Shown here: piece by piece, positions 34,481-45,698 of the stretch | How the letters are laid out: every line of letters starts with the position of its first letter | Numbering within the stretch: position 1 is the stretch's first letter | NCBI GenBank assembly: GCA_021234155.1 | Contig: JAJEKV010000077.1 | Span: 5,259,091 to 5,323,090 of the forward strand | Direction of reading: 5' to 3' | DNA: 64,000 nt | Source of the DNA: Isoetes taiwanensis | Taxonomy: Eukaryota; Streptophyta; Lycopodiopsida; Isoetales; Isoetaceae | Translations under genes and position numbers: made by a program | Notes under the pieces: model-generated | The model's input: only the letters and a program-made list of their open reading frames with translations | What the model was told of the DNA's origin: nothing | Databases searched by the model: none

Positions 34481-35940
34481 GCATCAACCATGTCCATCTC
34501 GCATGATTCTGAAGGGAGGTCAGCCAATCTCATCCTGGAAATTGGCAAGGGGAGCCTCCTCTCTATTCCGCCCTTCCATTATTTTGTTTAGCATTTGGTG
34601 AGGGAGAGCCTCCTCTCTGCCCCCTCCCCGGGGCCCCCAACAATTATTTTGCTGCCTACCTGGCAACGGAGAGCCTCCTCTCTGCTCCATCCTTCCATGC
34701 AAAGTGTCAGATTCGTTCGTGACATTAGAGGCATGTTGACTAGCCTTATTGCAACTCTTTTCCACTTCACATTTTGCCATCCCTCTTGGGCATTTTTATG
34801 ATGATCCTGAACACTTTCTTTCCACTCCTGCATCTCGTGGATCTTCTATAATTTGGCCCTAACATCCTCGTCAAAAGTGGGAATATGCACAATCTTCTGT
34901 GGGGTAGAGGTTTTAGCAGCAGATGGGGTAGCAACAACAGAGGCATTAGTAGTATTGGCAGACAGAAGGTAAAGGGGACACAAGAGAGGTAGGAGGAATA
35001 AAAGAAGAAGGGACCATTACGGTCGAGCTCTCTTAGCACGAAAATTTGTAAATGGAGTTGAGGACCATTGAGGAATTGCACGGCACACTTCAGAAAGATA
35101 GGGCCACTTTTTACAACCACATAGTCAAGAAGACCGCGACCAGAAGGAAGAGAGACACATATTTTAGCTCCGTAAAAAATAGAATGGGTTGGATGAGCAC
35201 CCAGGCCATTAGCAATATTGATAAGAAACTCCGGCACCAAGAGATCAGGAGGAACTAGAAATAGAAAACCAACATGATATCCTAAGAGCATGAGCCGTAC
35301 AGGAGCAAATCCAGGTGAGTAGGGTTGATACAAAATATAATTACTCCACATTGGATCCAGATCATGTGCCATTAGTTGCTCAACAGGAACATCATCATCA
35401 AAACCAATCAAGAAGAACTTTCTATCCAACTTCTTTAAAGTTCGACAAGGTAGTAGCCCTATTCTCCGAAGATGGTCAGTCAACCAATAATCAGGTTTCC
35501 TAGTATCAAGAAATGCTCCAGTCTACTAACCAACCACACTAAATGACATCACATTATCAATACATTTCTTGTGCAAATCATGATCAATCTCAACCACATT
35601 ATACCCAAAGGCTTGAAGAGTATTCTTACACATTTCAAACTGATAAAAAACTTCAATAGAAGGTAACTGAAGTTCCAACTGAGTTTCCTTTGTCCTTAAC
35701 TCACCCAAAGATAATTTCAACCAAGGAACCTATTCCAAAAGTTCGAGGCACCAAACCCAGAAGAGGAGATATCCCAGATGAGATCGGATATCCAGGAGAT
35801 AAGAGCTTTACTGGCAGGAAGGGCAGCAATTGCACTAGACCAGAATGTCCAACTATCCCAAACACCTGCTGACAGAAGAGATCATTAGAGGATATTTGAG
35901 ATCTCATTTCATCCCCATAAGAATCCTCCAATGGAATGGC
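34481..35940 (-). pseudogene. LINE ORF1 / DUF4283-like protein remnant
   Basis: A 238-codon frame (35483-34767) begins TDHLRRIGLLPCRTLKK and contains FLIGFDDDVPVEQLM, a W-x-N-x-ILYQPYSPGF block, and FLINIANGLG, the order found in plant DUF4283-type nucleic-acid-binding domains of LINE ORF1 proteins. A second frame shows AKICVSLPSGRGLLDY. Upstream, 35720-35526 adds about 64 codons. The downstream part is repetitive, with three GAGCCTCCTCTCT blocks on plus (34,550-34,690). It lies just upstream of the endonuclease, the normal ORF1-ORF2 order. Confidence 0.5.
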
Positions 35941-36340
35941 TACCCTCTATTAACTGCAATTAATGCAGCACCAACAACTTCATTGCTGTTGTTTTTCCCC
36001 CATAACTTTTGATCCACTTGTCAAAATGTTGCGGCGTTTGTTGCATTAGATGCGGAATGAAAAGATCTTTCCAATGATATATGGTTATGATGTATTTCAA
36101 TATGGTCATATGCGTTAACCTTAAAAAAATATGATTTTTTAGCACGCCAGCCTAACCAAGCGTGCAACCCTCCTTGCAATTCTAGGCTATCCACCTAGCA
36201 TGTCCACCTCATAAAAAACTGATGTGGCAATAGTTTCGCCGTTAGATTTTTTTCTTTAAAAATCTACGGCCAAGAAAATTAGAAAATGGTAAAAAAAGCA
36301 CGGAGATTAGAAAGGTCAAGAATAACTGATTGTTATTCTA

Positions 36341-36424
36341 CCTCGCCTTTTCGTTTCTTGATGAAATCAGTTTCACGAGGGGCCTCGCCTTTTCGTTTCT
36401 TGATGAAATCAGTTTCACGAGGGG
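36341..36424. repeat. Perfect 42-bp tandem duplication
   Basis: Two identical units (36341-36382 and 36383-36424) beginning CCTCGCCTTTTCGTTTC. They keep frame, giving a repeated FSFLDEISFTRG on the plus strand, but no gene is evident. Confidence 0.95.
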
Positions 36425-36604
36425 CTTTGCATACAGCAGATTCATTCGGATAAACCCTGATTTCGCGTTTGAGGTGGCTTACCTCCGGCATCTGCAGATC
36501 TATTATCGCCATTGCTTTTACACCATATTTTCACATTTTCGCATTTCGGGTTTGAGATGGCTTATTTCCGGCATGCTATGGTTTGCACTTCTGTATTAAA
36601 TGCA

Positions 36605-37012
36605 GGGGTTTTTGTAGCTCAGGCAGCGGGAAATGGAGGGCCATATCCACGAACAGTTATGTCTTTTGGTCCTTGGATCAATTCCGTCGCTGTCGGTCTG
36701 GACGATCGAAGCTACCCCAATTGGGTCAAGCTCGGAAACAGCAAATCACTCCATGGAATCGGTCTTGCACATAAATTCTCAACCATCCACTAAGAAAATC
36801 TCTCGATTTGATTCTAGAAACAGGGTAGGAAATGGCATGTACAAGCTCATTTTGCCAGGGATGTGATAGTAAATGCTTCAAATTTCTACTGTAGCCCGGA
36901 TGATTGCCAGGATTCGACCCTTTTTTACAGAACAGCTGTGGAAGGAAATATTTTGGTGTTAGATCTTCATTTTTCCAGATCTAGGCTTCTTCAGAGCTTG
37001 GTACTGATCTGA
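36605..37012 (+). pseudogene. Subtilisin-like serine protease (SBT2-type) fragment
   Basis: After a plausible acceptor (TGCAG, 36601-36605) the frame reads GVFVAQAAGNGGPYPRTV, SFGPWINSVAVGLDD, NWVKLGNS and LHGIGLA. This is the region around the oxyanion-hole Asn (in AAGNGGP) of plant subtilases, closest in my memory to the SBT2 group. The frame stops at 36791. A second block in another frame (36860-37012) continues the same family pattern: DVIVNASNFYCSPDDCQ and AVEGNILVLD. The catalytic Asp, His and Ser regions are not found nearby. It is a decayed gene fragment. Confidence 0.7.
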
Positions 37013-37372
37013 GAGCTTGTCAGTCACTGCAAATCAGCATTGTCTACTTTTTGGTAGCAGGTATACCACTTACTCTTATGCTATGCTTTATATGGTTTAT
37101 CTGCAGTAGATAATATTATGCTGCACATGCACAGCAAATATGGAAGTACGGCACTTTTTTGTTAGTATATTATGCCTAGCATCTACATAGCTTGTCCAAA
37201 TTACAATAGAAGCAGAGTTTTTGAGAGGTTCTTTAGCACTAGTACAGTGTGTGACTAGTATCTACTATATACCGTGTTTGGATATAATGCCAAATGAATC
37301 TCATGTTTACATATTTTGTGTCTGCTTTTAACCAGTGAATCTTGTGCATTCTTGTTGCACTCAAACTTTCAG

Positions 37373-38066
37373 AATTTAGGACTGCAGCCTAGTCTTCAAG
37401 CGCGTAATATTTCAACCAAGGTAATTCTATGATTGCATCTGATATAGCCCTATATCCTGCTATTATAATGCATAGAAGGCACACATTGCAGTATTGTAGA
37501 TGTATAGACTTGTTCTCCTGTTCCAAACTTGCTTTTAACCTTGTACACTTTTATTACATGTTTATTACAGAGTTTCCACTTAGGCTTCCAACTCCTTATG
37601 GAGCACAACAACCATGTTCTCCATATATGATGAGCTACCTTCTGCTGACATGGCACCTGGACAAGAACAAAGAAAGGTGCCCTTGTTTTCTTCCATTTTA
37701 TATGATTACAGGTCTTAGGAAAGACAATCCCAGATCTCTACATAGTCCATTGTATGTTTAATGGTGTCTTCATATTCATGAACTGTCTGGCACTTAAACG
37801 CCTGGATGCACTTTTGATGGGATTTGGCACTTAATGACTGTCACAAAACAAAGGAATTATGAATCCTGTGCATATTATCAAAGAAATTCAACTTTATTCT
37901 GAACCTGCGCTTAAAACTTCCACAGATTACCATGAACAATGGTGCGTTTTACAAAGCCAAGTCCAGATCAAAATCCTCAGAAATGTTGCAGGAATCTGTT
38001 GATAGCTTAGCCGCATTCAAGCTCATGCAAGACAGGGCTGATTTCTTCCCATGGGGGATTTTATAG
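37373..38066 (+). CDS. Small spliced gene, 3' part, unknown product (3 exons)
   Basis: Three segments with AG/GT borders join in phase 0: 37373-37420 (acceptor CTTTCAG, donor AAG|GTAATT), 37584-37676 (acceptor CCACTTAG, donor AAG|GTGCCC) and 37926-38066 (acceptor TTCCACAG, ending TAG). Together they give 93 codons, with FSIYDELPSADMAPGQEQRK in exon 2 and SSEMLQESVDSLAAFKLMQD plus the C-terminus DRADFFPWGIL in exon 3. The introns are 163 and 249 bp. Further upstream exons are likely, or translation may start at the in-frame ATG at 37614. I do not recognise the family. It sits just downstream of the subtilase relic, but no link is shown. Confidence 0.45.
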
Positions 38067-41000
38067 TGGCACTTTAGCTAGACTCCTAACTATCAGTGCT
38101 TTGTTGTCTAAGCAGCACAACATATTTATTAGCCTGATGTGGAACCGAATAGCGTAGTATGTGCAAGATAGAGAAAGAAAAAAACAAGAGCATTACTGTC
38201 AGAAATTTTATGGAAGTACATATGTCTCGCATGTCATAAATCTGTAGTAAAGTAGGATATGCATAAATATCAAAAAGAAGCTCCAGACTCTGCACAAGAG
38301 GCCATTAGCTTTTACAAGCGGCTTCTAATGTGTCTTTGGTAGAATCCCACATCATTTATCAACTGGCCTGATTCTGTAGCATGTTTTGAGCACTTATAAT
38401 GGCCAATGCCCATTAGCAATTCAAAGATCAGGCTGGAGTTAGCAATTCAAAGATCAAGCAAGAGGTGTTATGTTCACAGAAATACCATTTCCATTTGCCA
38501 TTGTGTTGTTCTTAATATTCAAGGATGCAAGGCAATTGTCTGAGATAGTACGTGTAAGTTGCATCCTGGATGATCTGCGTTCTTTCTGAAGCATTGACAT
38601 GTTTGCTGATATCCTTTTTGCCATTAGCACCCTTGCCTTTTGATTTATTGGACATCATAGTCATTGTATGCAGTATTGCACAATACTTTAGATATTTTGC
38701 ATGTTAGTGATGGCCTATGCAGTGCTACAGTGGTTCTAGTGCTGATTTTTTGGCTGGCCACTATCCTCATAGAGGCTTTGATACATAGGTTGTACATGCA
38801 GCGTTGTAGCCTAGATATTAGTGTTTTTTTACCAAGTCCTGGATGTTCAAAATAGGGAAAGTGTCTATGTTATTTGCAATAAAACTGTAATACATTTCCA
38901 AGTTCAGTTTTCGAGCGCTGCATCTTCATTTGCCTGGTATGCCTTGATAGGACTAATTCAATGCATGTTGGATCCCTAGCTTCATCCAACGGCAAGTCCT
39001 TTGACTTTCTTAATATATTAATTTTATGGGCTGTAGAATGCACAATGTGTAATTATTTACCAATGTCAAAAGCAACTCAAAGATCAGGCAAGTGATACTA
39101 TGCTCGCCGAGATTGTGAAAATATTTATTTGGCTCACTGCAAGTGGAAGCATGCAACGCCTCTATAACCCGATAATACCATGCGGGCTATTATCAATTTT
39201 AATTATGAATGAGCCTAATAGTTTTGAAAGCCCAGATGAGGTAATTTATAGCCATAAGAAAGCCTCTATTCATTAACTCTGCTTAAACATGGATAGTCAT
39301 GATTGAGCATGGAGAGCTATCATTTGGGCATATGCAGAATGTGAGCAGAAGGACAAATGTGTAGATATATGAATTGTTTGTCGTGTGTTATGAGTGGCCT
39401 TATATTGCCACATATTTTCAAACTGCAAAGAAATGTAGCATGATTTGATAATATTCAGTCCTGTTGCATCACTTCAGAGCATGTTGAAGCTTGCCAACCC
39501 TGCACCAACGACTTGTTGTAAAGGATTGTTGTAAAAAAATTGTAACAATTAATGGTTGAAATAACTTGTCAAATGCAGGCGATCTTGAAGAAGTTCAATA
39601 ATGGATATTCTACCTGCTATATCCATTTATGGTCTAAAACAAACATTCGTTCTAACCATAATTTGTCAAATCCAAGACTGCGATGTTGAAATGAGCTATT
39701 GTATCCTTGCGCCACACATCTATTTATAACATTTTAATTTGAACAAAGAAAAAAACATAACTCACCAATCAATTATAATTGCTTCTTTGCTTAAATTGTC
39801 AAGTGCATGAGATCTTTAATGTCTAACATAGTCCAACAACACATAATGCAACTTATTTTTAACACTGAACTTTAATAATGCATGTTCTACCTATATCCAC
39901 ATTTTAAAAGTAACTGAATAGCAATTTCAAATCAGCAATCTAATCATCGCAATCTTACACTTCTAGTTAAGATCAACAGATGTTTTGTGATATTTTGGAA
40001 GCTAAGGTGGTTAACTGGTCAACTCAAGTGCCCTTTTTAAAAAGTGATAAACCACCACCTACCTATCCTCACACGCACAACTCACCTCTTTGCTTCAACT
40101 ATGAAGTGCACGCATATGGTTTCAAAATAATTAATAATATTATTATTCTTAAACATAATTTGCGACTCAATCCTGTTAGTATCAGATGCAGTTGACAATA
40201 GTCCTTTCAAAAGTTCTAAATAATACCATTAATTGCACAATTACCCTTACATTTATTTTAACTTCTACAGCTCCTGTTGTATTGCACTGCATAACATCAA
40301 TAAAAATGCTTGATTCTACTTACTCTCTTCCACACAACAAGTTCATTCTTTTCAATTCCCAAACTCAATGCAGGCATCGCCACCACATGCACCCCAATGT
40401 CACCCCAGTTGTATCCACAAAACACAAATTAAACACCGACTCAATTTGCGACACTTGCACACCCCTTTTACCAAAGGACCAAGCTGCCATACTTGTCTCG
40501 AATATATGTGTGCATTTTAATAAACAAATCCTTTTTCCAACTTCATATTCAGTGTCTCCAAATGGGATGACCATTTCACACTAACCTTTCCACTCATCCA
40601 TCCCCTTACACACTGTAGGAATGACATAATTCTAATATAAGAAAACTGTACGAAGATTCACTGTTGAGGTTTAAGGAGGTTTAAGACCTAAGTAATTTCT
40701 CTATTGATTTATAGCTACTTTGATTTGGCAAACTTTTAGCCCTACATTGTTCTTGCACGTTATTTATATGGGTATTTGATAGACATTTTGCATATGTGAG
40801 AACCCAAGTTTTACGGAGACCATTCTTGTTGCGAACATACATGCCTATGCCATCTAGGAGTGTTTGCGTGTTTATAAATTAGAAAATGTTATCGGACCTT
40901 GCAGTTTTGAGGCAACGTGTTGGCCAATTTGGAAGTCCTGCATGCTCTCTCAATTGCTGCTTGCAATTTTGAAACTCTTGCCAACACAACTTCTTTAAAG

Positions 41001-41840
41001 ACATCAATATGGGTTTTTGGCTTCACCTAGGATCACGGTGGACAATGGATAGCTTTGTTGTAGCACTAAAGGTTTGCAAAGCCAAGTCCAGATCAAAATC
41101 CTCATAAATGTTCTAACAGTAGTCAAAAATTTGTAGGGCTATTAATCATGGATTAACTTGATGCATGAATTCATGCTCTTGATAATTATGCAATTAGATT
41201 TCATAAGAAAGATTATCCAACACTTCTTTCTATCGCATTAACCACAACAAATACAATTCAATTTATACTACTTTGCCCTAATTTTCTATGCCTTTATTTT
41301 CTATAGCCTCTGGCGTGCCTTTTTGCTAGTTGTTTATTTCTTATATATTTATATCGTAAAAGATGTATGAATGGGTTATCACTAGATAGATTTTGTGAAG
41401 ACGAACCCATTGCTACAAAAAGTTTTTGAATCGGAGTTCTGGATCAAAAGTTATAATGAAAAAATTATACCACAGAAGTTAGTTGCAACTGCATTAATTA
41501 CAGTCAGCCACATAAATTTGGAATGAGATATATCTTTTGGAGCTCTTCTCTTATTGGACGCTTTAAAAGCTGACATGGCATTTTAAGCATCCCTTAATGG
41601 GACAAAATATGATCTCATTTTTCCTCTAATGAAACCGGAGAAGGAAATCCCCTAGCACGCATTCCTCCAACACGATCAATTTCAGATTCAAAATCTAAGA
41701 GCAGATAACGATCGACGGGGACCGCCGAAGATCTAAAAACGTGATAAAAGGCAGGAACGGGTCGACTATCGAAGAAAGTCGACTCAAGACCGAGTTAATC
41801 GTGATAGAAAGCCGTGAAGTTAGAACAGGTTCTCGAGGAG
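38067..41840. other. Long AT-rich region without recognised genes
   Basis: Short frames only. It contains a small duplication of GCAATTCAAAGATCA (38,418 and 38,444, related again near 39,070). A minus-strand frame at 40574-40365 has weak resemblance to LINE C-termini but no clear motif. Confidence 0.4.
41077..41112 (+). repeat. Copy of an exon-3 fragment of the 37.4-kb gene
   Basis: About 36 bp beginning CAAAGCCAAGTCCAGATC match 37952-37987 with one substitution that creates a TAA in the corresponding frame. Confidence 0.6.
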
Positions 41841-41854
41841 ATAACGGTCGGGGG

Positions 41855-42290
41855 ATGGAAGCCGAGGCTTGGTTGGATGAGATGAGAGAGTATGGGAATG
41901 CTTATGGCATGAAAGATTAGGACAAGAGCAGAGTAGCGATAGCCAAGCTCAAGGGAGCGGCCAGAATTTGGTGGAAAGGCTATGTCAAGGCCTACGGGTT
42001 AAGCAGGGATAGCTCAGATTCAAAAAGTTCTCCAGGGCATTTAAGCGTCACTACGTGCCGAGGGAACACAAGTGTCATATGATGCGGCAGTTTTACAGGT
42101 TGGAGCAGGGCAATAAGACGGTGCAGAAATACACCAAAGAATTGATGAGGCTGAGGCTCTATGTGCCAAAGTTGGGCTAAAGACATGCAGTAGAGGGGTA
42201 TATTGAAGGCTTGAATGAGGAGACAGGAAGCTTGTGAGAGCTATCAACCCCAGAATAGTGTCAGAAGCAGAGTCCAAGGTCGTGAGCTTA
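41855..42290 (+). pseudogene. gag: Gypsy gag fragment
   Basis: The plus strand reads MEAEAWLDEMREYGNAYG, then DKSRVAIAKLKGAARIWWKG, and after a one-base shift FKRHYVPREHKCHMMRQFY, RLEQGNKTVQKYTKELMRL and GYIEGLNEETG. This is the capsid-like gag domain of Ty3/gypsy elements (PF03732-type pattern: A-x-x-WW...F...Y-x-P). No LTR, PBS or pol is attached, and several stops are present, so it is an isolated relic on the strand opposite to elements A-C. Confidence 0.7.
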
Positions 42291-42299
42291 CAGGGAACG

Positions 42300-43287
42300 G
42301 GTCCTCAAAGCAGCTTCCCTCTTCTTTTTTCTTGGGTTTTTTTCAGGTGCATTTCCTACTGATAGTTGCACTGCCCTTCCTCTTTTTTTTTTCTTCTTTG
42401 GCAGCATAAATGAATCTTGGTTTCTTATTTGGCAGTACCTGCTGCCCTTCAACTACTTCCGACCCCTCCCCCTCGGGCAATCTCCTCCTCCTCCTCCTCC
42501 CCCTATTATTGAGGATTGACAGCTTCTTCTTCTACCTCCTCTTCTTGCTCTGAGTCATTGTATCCAAGAGGGCTTCGCTCTGATCTTTTTGAACCCTGTA
42601 AATAATGGCATGCAACTTTTTCTTATTAATATAGTGAGCAATATATTTGTACAGGGCTTAAGGCTGCACACTCACCAACTTAAAAAACAACTCATCAATG
42701 ACTATAAAGCCCTGAGAAGTATTGAAGGAGCATCTTCTGAGACTTCCAAATTATCCTCCAACATCCAACACATCCCAAATGGCACCTGTGCACTCAGAAT
42801 CCCTTTTCTTGAAACGCTTAGTAGCAACACTCTTACAGACGAAAACAAATGTAAGATGTTCTACTTTCCTATTGTGCCTCTTGTTATGTACCATTGAGTC
42901 TTCAATTTTCATACACAACAGGTTCGATATCATCTTTGTTCTTCTATGTGTGGGATTTACCCCAAAGTGGTAGCTTTATGTTAGCAAATAATCCATAGAT
43001 ATCTCAGAGTCAATAGGCTGGTCCATAAAGTTGTTAATAGGATTTCAGAGCTTTGTCCTTTATCTAAGCAATGATTGAGCGTATTGAGCATTGTTTCTTA
43101 TTGTGTGAAAGGCTTTGGCAGGCATGGTCTTGGCTGTTTACCCTATTTGGCTACTGATTTAAAATATTTACCTTCGTATTCATTCTTATGCATAGAATCC
43201 GCTAAGGTTAGAGTCATGTCTTTGCATTTTACTTTATTATAGCTTTTTGATTGGTGAATAAAGTTTGTCATCCTTAAAAAAAAAAAA
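42300..43287 (+). mobile_element. Retroposed 3' end with poly(A)
   Basis: AATAAA (43257-43262) lies 13 bases before a 12-A tract (43276-43287). The upstream body has a 102-codon frame (42589-42897) without a known domain. It is either a LINE 3' UTR or a processed transcript; the left boundary is not defined. Confidence 0.35.
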
Positions 43288-44242
43288 GGGAGAGAGAGAC
43301 ATGAACGAATCTAATACGCCTTTGTGTTCATTTGTAACGAACATGCTTGCAATTATCTTCATGAGCTTTTGTGAATAAAGTGCATCATGATATATTATTG
43401 TTGTTATATGCTATATGAAGATATGGCCCAAGCATATACACATGCATTATTCACATTTAATGCCAAAGCCTCTAGCTATATAAGTGGGGACACAAATTTG
43501 GACTTTTATCACTTTTTAGTTGTCTACAATATGTTTACATTATCAAGGACTCCAATCTTTGTTGCATTCAAACACCACAACTAACATTGACAGGCATGAC
43601 ACTACCAGATTGTGAAGTTATAATTGATTATACTTTAAGACAGAGACAAGTTCATCTTGATGTTATTGAGAAGCCATGCTAGTCACTAGTAGACTCTAGT
43701 TGCAGTATGAATTGGTCCAACAAATTCTAATACATCGTATAATGATACCTTACTCTTAATTACCATTAACTGCCAGGCTTTTGAATCAGACCAATTTTAA
43801 GCGTCCATTCCAGACCTGTGATAGTTCGGAACCAGCGTGGGCTCTTGTAAAATCCCTGATTGTTGCCCTAGATTCAAGTTTGGTTGTTGATAGTCTTGCC
43901 TTTATGTCTTATAATTTTGCAATGCATGTTGATAAGCCTTTATTGTGGCTTGACATAGGTCTGATAATCTTGATGGCTACTAATAAACCTTACTGTGGTT
44001 ATCATAATTCGGGCTTGGTGTGCATTGTTGACAGTATGTCAATTAAAGGGGTTTACCTCCCTTGTTCGTCTGTTTATCCGTTCACCTCCCGCTCGCCCGT
44101 TACATCAGATAAATGGGCTCGCCCATTTATCAAATGTCATAGGCTCCCAGTGGAGGTGGGCTCATCCCTCTAGGCTCGCCCATTAGTGCATATGGACTCG
44201 CAGGAAAGGTAAATCCCTTCTTCAACCAATTGGACAATGGAC
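43288..44242. other. Intergenic DNA
   Basis: A 130-codon plus-strand frame (43781-44173) has no recognised domain and spans inverted and direct GCTCGCCCATT repeats. Nothing else is supported. Confidence 0.3.
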
Positions 44243-44510
44243 ACATTGCAATAGTTCCAGATTTCATTTTTTGGATGGCAAGGCACATAATGACACACAT
44301 ATCCCCACTTGTCTCACGCCATATTAGCAATTTATGAAACTTTTAGAAAAGGAGGTGATGAAGGTTGTGGATTGTGACATTGCAATAGTTGCAGATTTGA
44401 TTTCTTTTGGATGGCAAGGCACACAATAGGGACACATATATCCCCACTTGTCTCATGATATATTTGAAATTCAAGTATCTTTTGGAAATGGCGGTGATGA
44501 CGGTTGTGGA
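44243..44510. repeat. ~134-bp tandem duplication
   Basis: Both copies (44243-44376 and 44377-~44510) share ACATTGCAATAGTT, TTTGGATGGCAAGGCACA, TATCCCCACTTGTCTCA and GGTTGTGGATT in order, with moderate divergence. Confidence 0.8.
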
Positions 44511-44589
44511 TTATGATATATTCCTTATTCTAAATTATCAAGTTTTCCACCCCATCGACGGTGAAGGATGCATAATGGCGCATTGTCCA

Positions 44590-44715
44590 TTTGATCTCTG
44601 CCGTCAGGTGGGCCTTGGCTCTCAAAGCTCGTTTGTTTGGACAAAATTTTTTGGCCACTGGACTCGAACCCCGGACATTGCCCCCAAGCCCTCCCCCCCT
44701 ACCACTTTGACCAAC
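44590..44715 (-). mobile_element. tRNA-derived SINE head
   Basis: On the minus strand an A box (TGGTCAAAGTGG, 44713-44702) is followed about 43 bp later by a strong B box (GGGTTCGAGTCC, 44671-44660). A short body continues to about 44,590. The acceptor arms do not pair, so it is not a tRNA gene. A 3' tail is not obvious. Confidence 0.55.
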
Positions 44716-44890
44716 CAGCATTTTTTTTAAAAAAGAATAGAACTCCATTTATAGTTAAGGCCTGGGGCCCTAATTAATTGTGGATACTACAGGATGTTCT
44801 AGAATGTTTAGAATTTTTTTTGGGATGTCCCAGATCCACAAAACTTTCTATTTTTAGACATTTTAGGACATTCCAGAACATTTTATGACA

Positions 44891-44914
44891 TTCTAGAAGT
44901 TTCTAGAAAATTCC
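44891..44914 (+). promoter_or_regulatory. Heat-shock-element-like array
   Basis: Alternating TTC/GAA modules at perfect 5-bp spacing: TTCtaGAAgtTTCtaGAAaaTTC, five units. A weaker TTCtaGAA cluster lies at about 44,795. A TATA-like TTATATACT (45029-45036) sits about 115 bp downstream on the same strand, as in heat-inducible promoters. No ORF follows, so the target, if any, is unknown. Confidence 0.35.
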
Positions 44915-45284
44915 ACACCTATCTAGGAAAAAAAATTCTATTTTCAGAATAAGGTGCTTACCTGCACTATCTAGAAGCTTCAACGCTAACGTCAAATTGA
45001 AGTGTCCATCTTCATGCCAATTACCTCCTTATATACTGAAAAAAGGGTCTCTTTTTGCTATGAATGCATGTCTTCTTCTAGGCAACCAAAACCATTCATA
45101 AAGGAAACAAAAGGTCCATTTGAATAGGTATAAAATAGGTCTACACTTCCTTATGTTATGTTAAAATTTAACTTTAAAACATTATTATAAGTTATGATTA
45201 AATTATCTTGTAGTTCACAGCAACCATTATGTTAAAAAACTATCATAACAGATTTGATAAAAAATGCATTCACATATACAAAAT

Positions 45285-45405
45285 GTTAAGTTAGTGGCTA
45301 ACATAACCATTCAGTTAAAAAGAGGCTCACATAAAAATTATGTTAGTGGCTAACATAACCGATTTTGTTAGGTTCATAGATAAATTGTTATGTTAGTGGA
45401 TGATA
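45285..45405. repeat. Repeated palindrome TTAGTGGCTAA
   Basis: GTTAAGTTAGTGGCTAACATAACC (45285-45308), its near-copy 45338-45360 (a 9-bp-arm inverted repeat TTATGTTAG-TGG-CTAACATAA) and a partial third copy at 45,388. Very AT-rich context. Confidence 0.7.
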
Positions 45406-45698
45406 AAAAATAAAAAATAAATGTCTTACATGTGCCCTTAGAGAGGGATTAATATTTGCGCGACAACCACTCAAGTCCACAAATATACACGTCTAGGGGT
45501 TAAAAAGAATGATTTATTTGTGGATATATGCATTTATATTCAGACCTGGTTTGCACAACACCATCCTATTCTAACGTACACATGCACACACAAAACTAAA
45601 AACCCTCTCCCCCAACTTAAGAACTACAACATATGACATAAGAGTAAGCTTTATATTTGGCACTGGCATTTGGCTTGCACATCACATTTTATCCTGAA

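Noticed and set aside
40365-40574. Minus-strand ORF as another LINE C-terminus
   Set aside because: Only a vague HIRDKYGSL-like resemblance; no GRW motif or Cys/His knuckle in order.
44640-44715. Functional tRNA gene on the minus strand
   Set aside because: The B box is good but the acceptor stem fails to pair; a SINE head explains it better.
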